Source: Bacteroidota bacterium
Lineage (GTDB): Bacteria; Bacteroidota; Bacteroidia; Bacteroidales; UBA932
Assembly (NCBI GenBank): GCA_017860395.1
Contig: JAGDMC010000008.1
Span: 1-19,866 of the forward strand
Direction of reading: 5' to 3'
DNA: 19,866 nt
Under the pieces are notes generated by a model, which saw only the letters and a program-made list of their open reading frames with translations, searched no databases and was not told the DNA's origin. A program made the position numbers and the translations under genes. Shown one piece after another: positions 15,075-19,866 of the stretch (the stretch's first letter is position 1; each line of letters starts with the position of its first letter).

Positions 15075-16097
15075 TTATTTGTCTTCCTTTTTTAATCCGG
15101 CTTTATCCATTTTTTTTAACCAGAGAAAACTAAGGAACCCGAATAAAGCCATTCCTGCCATGAAGATAGGATAAGCGATTCTCCAATGTTCAGGGCCGGT
15201 CATCATTGAGAATTCCGACATCCCGCCAACACCGGAAAGCAGAGTAAGAGGCATAAATATTGTCGTGATAAATGTGAGCCGCCTCACAGTTGCATTCGTT
15301 TGGTTTGCCGAACGCGCCATCTGGTTGTTAAGCAGCGAAAGGTTCATCTCCATGAGGCTTGTTACAATCTCGCGATATGATTCGGTAAGTTCAAAAAACC
15401 TTGCCAGATGGTCGTATATGTCACGGTAATGGAAAATGGCTTTGTCGCTAATATATGGGCAATCTTTCCTGCATATTTTCAACATAATTTCCCGCTCATG
15501 GAACAGGCTTTTGCGAATAGTCAGCAAGTTTCGCCTCAAATGTTGCAAGTCGGAAAGGCTAAATCTCACCAGATCCTTCATCATCATGTCTTCTGCATTG
15601 TTGAGATCCTCTTCTACAGCTTCAACGGCAATAAATTTTTCGTCAACAATAAGGTCAAGAATAATGTGCATGAGAAAAGCGGGACCCTGTCCGGTATTTA
15701 TTACGCTTTTTCTAACCAGCTGCTCTATGTTTTCCATCAGAGCCCTGCCGGTTGGCCCGTGGTGATTTACAGTTATCAGAAAGTTTTCTCCAATAAAAAA
15801 ATTCACCTCCTCAATGATTATTTTCTTTTTGGAATAATTGAAAGCATTGAATAGTATGTATGTATGACCCGGAAAATCTTCAATTTTTGGTATTTGGCCT
15901 TCATTCATGCAGTCTTCAATGGATAAGGGGTGAATGCCCATCTTATCCGTGAGCGGAAAAAGTTCTTCTAAAGTAGGATGGATATAAGACAACCATATGT
16001 ATCCGCCGGTTTTCACCACTTCCAGTGCTTCATCGAGACTGTCGACTGAAACAATTTTGCCGGATTTAGAAATATGAAAAAAATGAGAATCTTTCAT
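15075..16097 (-). CDS. corA: CorA-like divalent cation transporter with variant GMS pore motif
   Basis: This 340-residue protein has the CorA layout: a long cytoplasmic N-terminal domain with the acidic/helical part (to about 265) and two C-terminal transmembrane helices (about 273-290 and 307-327). The stretch before TM1, NQTNATVRRLTFITTIFMPLTLL, is typical. The pore motif, normally GMN, reads GMS (292-294, in GVGGMSEFSMM). It probably moves Mg2+, Co2+ or another divalent ion across the inner membrane; the change at the selectivity position makes the ion uncertain. The N-terminal SIEDCMNEGQIPKIE segment is conserved in the family. The gene is bracketed by two copies of a 20-bp repeat. No operon partner is evident. 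Confidence 0.9.
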   Translation of the reverse strand: MKDSHFFHISKSGKIVSVDSLDEALEVVKTGGYIWLSYIHPTLEELFPLTDKMGIHPLSIEDCMNEGQIPKIEDFPGHTYILFNAFNYSKKKIIIEEVNFFIGENFLITVNHHGPTGRALMENIEQLVRKSVINTGQGPAFLMHIILDLIVDEKFIAVEAVEEDLNNAEDMMMKDLVRFSLSDLQHLRRNLLTIRKSLFHEREIMLKICRKDCPYISDKAIFHYRDIYDHLARFFELTESYREIVTSLMEMNLSLLNNQMARSANQTNATVRRLTFITTIFMPLTLLSGVGGMSEFSMMTGPEHWRIAYPIFMAGMALFGFLSFLWLKKMDKAGLKKEDK

Positions 16098-16162
16098 GGC
16101 TTTGCTGATTTTATAATATAAAAGTAGTAATAAGAATTTCTTATACCATTGTACGCTTCGGG

Positions 16163-16182
16163 GAATAAGTTATATTATTCAC
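16163..16182. repeat. 20-bp dyad repeat, copy 2 (upstream of corA)
   Basis: GAATAAGTTATATTATTCAC, 19 of 20 identical to 15054-15073, lies 66 bp upstream of the corA start and 118 bp upstream of the divergent FISUMP gene. The GAATAA/TTATTC dyad could be an operator. Confidence 0.6.
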
Positions 16183-16299
16183 ACCTAAAAAACACTATAT
16201 AAAATTTTGAATGACAAAAAATGGTGTATAACTTGGTATAAAGTTATTCAAATAACAGACCCTGAAGTGTTGAATTATTAACCTTAATCTGTTAATGTC

Positions 16300-16995
16300 A
16301 TGAAAAATGTTCCACCAATTTATTCTTTAATCCTCTCAGGATTAATGATTATTCTTTGTGGTGCAAGTTGCCAAAAAGACGACGACAACACAAACAATAA
16401 CACCTCTAACGTTACCGATGCAGATGGTAATGTTTATCGATCAGTTGCTGTTGGTTCACAAACATGGATGAGCGAGAATCTAAAAACAACCAAGTATAAC
16501 GATGGATTGGCAATCCCAAATATTACAGGTGCCGTTGAATGGGAAGAACTTACAACCGGTGCCTATTGCTGGTATAATAACGATGTGAATAACAAAACCA
16601 CATACGGCGCTTTGTACAACGGGCATGCTGTCAATACGGGAAGACTATGCCCTGTAGAATGGCATGTAGCATCGGACGCAGAATGGACCACTTTAATTAC
16701 ATATCTTGGTGGTGAAAGTTTGGCAGGCGGTAAATTGAAAGAAACAGGTACAACACATTGGAGTACCCCAAACGCCGAAGCAACCAATTTAAGCGGATTG
16801 TCTTTTCTCCCCGGCGGGGATAGGGATTTTAATGGACGATTCGAAAACATAACCCTGGCAGGATATTGGTGGAGTTCAACAGCAAATTTTTCCTTTAGTA
16901 ACTGGCTTCGTCTAATAGGCAATACCGGTGGAGCAATAGCAAGACCCAGCTATAATAATGAATTTGGTTTTTCCGTTCGTTGTGTTAAAAATTAG
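16300..16995 (+). CDS. FISUMP-domain lipoprotein
   Basis: This 231-residue protein is exported as a lipoprotein: a hydrophobic leader (8-20) ends in the lipobox GASC, with C24 as the lipid-bearing residue, followed by an acidic/Asn-rich linker (QKDDDNTNNNTSN). Residues about 39-231 are a single Fibrobacter succinogenes major paralogous domain (TIGR02145 type): QTWMSENLKTTKYNDG (54-69), YGALYN (102-107), CPVEWHVASDAEW (117-129), YWWSST (189-194) and the closing GFSVRCVKN. The domain is common in Bacteroidetes surface proteins and has no known function. Acidic residues after the lipid cysteine are linked in Bacteroidetes to surface export, so outer-surface location is possible. Confidence 0.9.
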   Translation: MKNVPPIYSLILSGLMIILCGASCQKDDDNTNNNTSNVTDADGNVYRSVAVGSQTWMSENLKTTKYNDGLAIPNITGAVEWEELTTGAYCWYNNDVNNKTTYGALYNGHAVNTGRLCPVEWHVASDAEWTTLITYLGGESLAGGKLKETGTTHWSTPNAEATNLSGLSFLPGGDRDFNGRFENITLAGYWWSSTANFSFSNWLRLIGNTGGAIARPSYNNEFGFSVRCVKN

Positions 16996-17010
16996 TCGGT
17001 AACATATTCG

Positions 17011-17035
17011 AGCCTAAATCGGCTTTGAGTTTTTA
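17011..17035 (+). terminator. Weak terminator-like hairpin after FISUMP gene
   Basis: AGCC (17011-17014) pairs with GGCT (17021-17024) and is followed by TTGAGTTTTT. The stem is only 4 bp, so termination is uncertain. It lies 15 bp after the FISUMP stop. Confidence 0.25.
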
Positions 17036-17051
17036 TGAATTCTTGGGATTA

Positions 17052-17074
17052 TTCAATAGGTGCCACTTATTGAA
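17052..17074. repeat. Near-perfect inverted repeat, 10-bp stem
   Basis: TTCAATAGGT (17052-17061) pairs with ACTTATTGAA (17065-17074) around a 3-base GCC loop, with one G-T wobble. There is no T-run after it. It lies in the 515-base gene-free stretch 16996-17510; role unknown. Confidence 0.5.
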
Positions 17075-17120
17075 CAGGGTGTCTCACTCCGCACTAAATA
17101 TTTACCATTCTAAAATTGAT

Positions 17121-17238
17121 AAAAGGCTGTAGATGCAAGGCGGCAAAGCTTTTTACTTCCCCATGTAAGAATGTAATATTATTAAAAGCCGCAGGAGCAA
17201 GACGCTAAGGTTTTTTTGGCGCAGCGTACTTTTGTACG
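17121..17238. repeat. Degenerate two-unit intergenic repeat ending in a GTAC hairpin
   Basis: Two related units, 17121-17155 and 17184-17218, both begin AAAAG, contain GCAAG-CG and end in a T-run; they agree at about 24 of 34 positions with one 1-nt gap. Right after the second unit CGTAC (17225-17229) and GTACG (17234-17238) form a 5-bp hairpin with a TTTT loop. It looks like a dispersed intergenic repeat of the REP/MITE kind rather than coding DNA, but copy number cannot be judged from one window. Confidence 0.4.
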
Positions 17239-17247
17239 TGAGCACAA

Positions 17248-17285
17248 AAAAAGACCGCAAGCAACGATGCTACTGCGGTCTTTTT
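17248..17285 (-). terminator. Strong (bidirectional) terminator after tRNA-Asn-like gene
   Basis: AAAAAGACCGCA (17248-17259) pairs with TGCGGTCTTTTT (17274-17285), and AGCA/TGCT (17260-17263/17268-17271) extends the stem. On the minus strand the T-run is seven bases (to 17246); on the plus strand five. It lies 12 bp past the tRNA-like gene. Confidence 0.8.
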
Positions 17286-17296
17286 ATAATATTAAG

Positions 17297-17359
17297 CTCC
17301 TTGTCTAGGACTTGAACCTAGGACCCCCTGATTAACAGTCACAACTGAGCTAACAAGGA
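17297..17359 (-). tRNA. tRNA-Asn(GUU)-like gene with about 10 nt missing from the D arm (likely pseudogene)
   Basis: Read on the minus strand, the acceptor stem is perfect (TCCTTGT with ACAAGGA), the discriminator is G (as in tRNA-Asn), the T arm is perfect (CTAGG-TTCAAGT-CCTAG), and the anticodon loop CTGTTAA gives GUU. The D arm has its 5' half (GCTC) and AGTTG, but then runs straight into TGA of the anticodon stem. The right side of that stem (TCAGG) would need CCTGA on the left, of which only TGA remains. Total length is 62 nt plus the discriminator, against about 72-73 expected. Restoring a segment such as GTAGAGCACC would give a normal tRNA. CCA is not encoded. The promoter and terminator are intact. 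Either a real deletion or a sequencing/assembly error; as read, it is unlikely to fold as a working tRNA. Confidence 0.75.
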
Positions 17360-17382
17360 ATTTATATCCCGTATTGGGAGTG

Positions 17383-17414
17383 CAAATGTAAGAGGAATTT
17401 TATAAAACTGCAAA
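17383..17414 (-). promoter_or_regulatory. Consensus promoter for the tRNA-Asn-like gene
   Basis: On the minus strand TTTG (17414-17411), a 20-bp spacer and TACATTTG (17390-17383) match the Bacteroidetes -33/-7 consensus exactly. The -7 box is 23 bp upstream of the tRNA-like 5' end, a normal distance for a stable-RNA gene. Confidence 0.65.
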
Positions 17415-17483
17415 TCTTTGAATCAAAATTTTGAGTGAAATCTTAATTATACTGTTATATAAATGATTTTTGGAGTAATTTTA

Positions 17484-17491
17484 TAACTTTG
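17484..17491 (+). promoter_or_regulatory. Candidate -7 element for the HU-CCDC81-like gene
   Basis: TAACTTTG fits TAnnTTTG and lies 19 bp before the ATG at 17511. No well-spaced TTTG is seen at -33. Confidence 0.35.
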
Positions 17492-17510
17492 TAATCGCAT
17501 TTATGTAATT

Positions 17511-18191
17511 ATGGATATTAATCTTCTGTCGGAGCTGCTTAAAGAGCTTATACTTGAAAATAACCGCGTATCCCTTCCGGGAATGGGAAGTTTCGTTTCC
17601 GAAGCTGCGCCATCTGTTTTCTCCGACAAAGCCACAGTAATTCATCCTCCGTTCCGCCGGATAATGTTCAGAAGCAGAGAAATCTGGAATGACGAACTTC
17701 TGGAAAAAAAATATTCAGAGCTGATGAATATACCGCTCGAAAAATCCAAGTCTGTTATCTCGGAATTCATAAATGATATTCGTCGCGATTTGGAAATGAC
17801 AAAGATTTTGGAACTTCCATATCTGGGGACAATAAGATTAAACGAGAGAAGCGGATACAGTTTTGTCATCGACAAAAATGTCTTAATCAATAAAGAGGCA
17901 TATGGCCTGGAACCGTTGAATATTAAAGTTTTGTCTAAACCAGGTGTAGTTGAGAATCTTAGAGCAAAACAGGCAAAAATTTACAGAAACGAGGAAAAAT
18001 TAAAGAAGGTTGAATCTGAAGAGAATCGCAATATAAAAATGCCTAAGTCATTTCGTATTGTACTTACAATTTTGCTCATTCTGGTTATAATTATAGTTCT
18101 GCTTCTGCTGTTCAGCGATCAGCTTAAACCATTGTGGGAAATTCTTCTCTACAACAAACATGAGCGCGAGCTTCTGAAGTTATTGGTGTAG
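17511..18191 (+). CDS. HU-CCDC81-like domain membrane protein (no SPOR domain)
   Basis: This 226-residue protein has an N-terminal pair of HU-like domains of the bacterial CCDC81 type: VSLPGMGSFV (20-29), an IHPPFRRIMFR strand (44-54) and NDELL (60-64) in the first, and LPYLGTIRL (102-110) near the start of the second core. A basic linker (about 150-180) leads to a strong transmembrane helix (181-201, rich in I, L and V), and only about 25 residues follow it. Bacteroidetes relatives usually continue into a periplasmic SPOR domain that binds denuded peptidoglycan; it is missing here and the stop is clean, so this is a short form rather than an obvious frameshift. With HU domains in the cytoplasm, it may tether DNA or another partner to the membrane (inference). 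Confidence 0.8.
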   Translation: MDINLLSELLKELILENNRVSLPGMGSFVSEAAPSVFSDKATVIHPPFRRIMFRSREIWNDELLEKKYSELMNIPLEKSKSVISEFINDIRRDLEMTKILELPYLGTIRLNERSGYSFVIDKNVLINKEAYGLEPLNIKVLSKPGVVENLRAKQAKIYRNEEKLKKVESEENRNIKMPKSFRIVLTILLILVIIIVLLLLFSDQLKPLWEILLYNKHERELLKLLV

Positions 18192-18225
18192 AATATCTTT
18201 ATTATTTGCATTATTATTAGACAAA

Positions 18226-18266
18226 TACTAAAAAGGATAGCATCTCAGATGTTATCCTTTTTAGTA
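18226..18266. terminator. Bidirectional terminator between convergent genes
   Basis: CTAAAAAGGATA (18228-18239) pairs perfectly with TATCCTTTTTAG (18253-18264). CATC/GATG and a G-T pair extend the stem inward to a TCA loop, and TA/TA extends it outward. The T/A tracts in the arms serve both the HU-CCDC81-like gene (+) and metG (-). Confidence 0.8.
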
Positions 18267-18307
18267 AATAGCTATTAAATAGCGGGTTTCCAGCTAATAT
18301 GATTCCG

Positions 18308-19866
18308 TTAGTTGATAGTTCCGCCGTTCCCGATTCTTTCTTCCGGAGTCACTATCCTCATTTTTCCGCCCTCTTCTTTTGCCATGAGAATCATGCCATT
18401 TGATTCTATCCCCTTTATTTTTCGCGGAGCCAGATTTGCAAGAATGCAAATTTGTTTGCCAACCATCTCTTCGGGAGTATAATACTCCGCAATCCCGGAT
18501 ACAATTGTCCTGATATCGAGACCTGTATTAATTGTAAGCTTAAGAAGCTTATCTGTTTTTGGAACGCGCTCTGCTTCAAGTACCGTGGCTGTGCGGATAT
18601 CCATTTTTGAAAAATCTTCGTATGTACACTCTTCTTTTTGTGGCAATAATGCATTTTTCTCTGCCTCCTCTTCAGGAAGCGAATCTGTTACAGGAACAGG
18701 TGGTCTGGATGCTTCCAGTTTTGCAAGCTGAATCTCAATTGCACTATCTTCAATTTTATCAAACAGAAGATGAGGTTCGTTTACCTTATGACCCGGATGA
18801 AGAATGGAATCCGAACCAAAATCGTCCCAGTTTCTGCTCTTCATATTTAGCATATATGCAAGTTTTTGTGTTGTGTGAGGCAAAAACGGCTCAAATGCAA
18901 TTGCAAGGTTGGCACAAATCTGAAGAGATACATTCATAATAGTAGCAACTCTCTCCATATCGGTTTTAGCCACTTTCCACGGTTCGGTATCTGTGAGATA
19001 TTTATTGCCAAGACGGGCAAGGTTCATAGTCTCCTTAATTGCTTCGCGGAAGCGGAAATTTTCAAGACTCTCTTCGATGGATTTTCTTATTACCGGTATT
19101 TGCGCCAAAGTATCCTCGTCTATCTGTTCGCTTTTAAGCAATGAAGGAACTTCTCCCGAGAAATATTTGTGTGTGAGAACTACAACTCTGTTTACAAAGT
19201 TGCCTAAGATGGCAACGAGTTCGCTGTTGTTGCGGGTTTGAAAGTCTTTCCAGGTAAAGTCATTGTCTTTTGTCTCAGGTGCATTTGCACATAAAACATA
19301 TCTCAGCACATCCTCCATTCCGGGGAAGTCGTCCAGATATTCGTGAAGCCATACGGCCCAGTTTCTGGATGTCGATATTTTATTTCCTTCGAGATTGAGA
19401 AATTCATTTGCCGGAACATTGTCGGGCAGGATATAACCGTCGCCGTAGGCTTTGAGCATAGCCGGGAAAACTATGCAGTGAAATACTATATTGTCTTTTC
19501 CGATGAAGTGCAAAAGACGGGTATCTTCGCTCTTCCACCATTTTTCCCACTCGTCGGGCATCAGTTCAATAGTGTTCGAGATATATCCTATAGGAGCGTC
19601 AAACCAAACATAAAGCACCTTTCCTCCGGCACCTTCAACCGGAACAGGAACGCCCCACTCGAGGTCGCGGCTTACTGCCCTTGGCTGCAAACCGCCGTCC
19701 AGCCATGATTTACACTGACCATACACATTCGTTTTCCACTCTTTATGCTGTTCAAGAATCCACTCTCTAAGCCATGGTTCATATGCGTCCAGCGGCAGAT
19801 ACCAGTGAGATGTCTTTTTGAGAACGGGAGTATTTCCGCTAAGTGCAGAGCGCGGATTAATCAGTT
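18308..19866 (-). CDS. metG: Methionyl-tRNA synthetase, C-terminal part (partial)
   Basis: The frame is open from the right edge to TAA at 18308-18310, about 518 residues; the N-terminus with the HIGH motif lies outside. An internal GTG at 19726 is not the start, since clear MetG sequence ([19 protein letters not shown]) continues upstream of it. The class I core shows [18 protein letters not shown] and [15 protein letters not shown], where KISTS is the KMSKS-loop variant common in this MetG type. An anticodon-binding helical domain follows. The C-terminus carries an EMAP/Trbp111-like OB-fold tRNA-binding domain ([17 protein letters not shown] through [17 protein letters not shown]) that supports dimerisation and tRNA binding. 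It charges tRNA(Met) in the cytoplasm. Confidence 0.96.
   Translation of the reverse strand, partial: LINPRSALSGNTPVLKKTSHWYLPLDAYEPWLREWILEQHKEWKTNVYGQCKSWLDGGLQPRAVSRDLEWGVPVPVEGAGGKVLYVWFDAPIGYISNTIELMPDEWEKWWKSEDTRLLHFIGKDNIVFHCIVFPAMLKAYGDGYILPDNVPANEFLNLEGNKISTSRNWAVWLHEYLDDFPGMEDVLRYVLCANAPETKDNDFTWKDFQTRNNSELVAILGNFVNRVVVLTHKYFSGEVPSLLKSEQIDEDTLAQIPVIRKSIEESLENFRFREAIKETMNLARLGNKYLTDTEPWKVAKTDMERVATIMNVSLQICANLAIAFEPFLPHTTQKLAYMLNMKSRNWDDFGSDSILHPGHKVNEPHLLFDKIEDSAIEIQLAKLEASRPPVPVTDSLPEEEAEKNALLPQKEECTYEDFSKMDIRTATVLEAERVPKTDKLLKLTINTGLDIRTIVSGIAEYYTPEEMVGKQICILANLAPRKIKGIESNGMILMAKEEGGKMRIVTPEERIGNGGTIN

Noticed and set aside
17121..17238. CRISPR array
   Set aside because: Only two diverged units, no constant repeat with unique spacers, and no cas genes.
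19724..19726. GTG as the start of MetG
   Set aside because: Conserved MetG sequence continues in frame upstream of it to the window edge.

Overview
The window looks like an AT-rich chromosomal segment from an anaerobic member of the Bacteroidetes, probably Bacteroidales. Several signs agree: a FecR-type anti-sigma factor with a DUF4974-like tail, STN and CarboxypepD_reg-like secreted proteins, a FISUMP lipoprotein, an HU-CCDC81-like membrane protein, several promoters of the TTTG / TAnnTTTG type, start codons mostly without strong Shine-Dalgarno sites, and a multi-subunit [FeFe] hydrogenase.

Left part (1-4960, all minus strand): an NAD(P)H-linked [FeFe] hydrogenase cluster. In transcription order it reads NuoE-like, short NuoF-like, HydA, then a terminator, then a second NuoE-like (HydC type) and a second NuoF-like with an N-terminal thioredoxin-like domain (HydB type, cut by the window edge). 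One catalytic subunit is thus flanked by two diaphorase modules. A 342-base leader region (4961-5302) carries a long hairpin and a candidate promoter.

Middle (5303-9575, plus strand): a cell-surface-signalling-like locus. It has an ECF sigma factor and a FecR-type anti-sigma factor flanked by two related secreted proteins that share a C-terminal module. The second also carries an STN domain, the domain that TonB-dependent transducers use to signal. No TonB-dependent receptor is present.

9652-13283: a Memo-AMMECR1 fusion (plus) meets its radical-SAM partner AmrS (minus) tail to tail with no spacer. AmrS ends a three-gene minus-strand unit with a cyclase-family hydrolase and a YbaK-type editing deacylase.

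13375-16995: ion transport and stress genes: a TrkH/KtrB-type K+ transporter, a CsbD-like small protein, a CorA-type transporter with GMS instead of GMN in the pore motif and bounded by two copies of a 20-bp dyad, and a FISUMP lipoprotein.

16996-17510: a gene-free stretch with hairpins, a degenerate repeat, and a tRNA-Asn(GUU)-like gene that has lost about 10 nt from its D arm yet keeps a consensus promoter and a terminator. 17511-19866: an HU-CCDC81-like membrane protein, a bidirectional terminator, and the C-terminal part of MetG.

The best candidates for something not yet described are the receptor-less STN/sigma/anti-sigma locus, the hydrogenase with doubled NuoEF subunits, and the D-arm-deleted tRNA-Asn.
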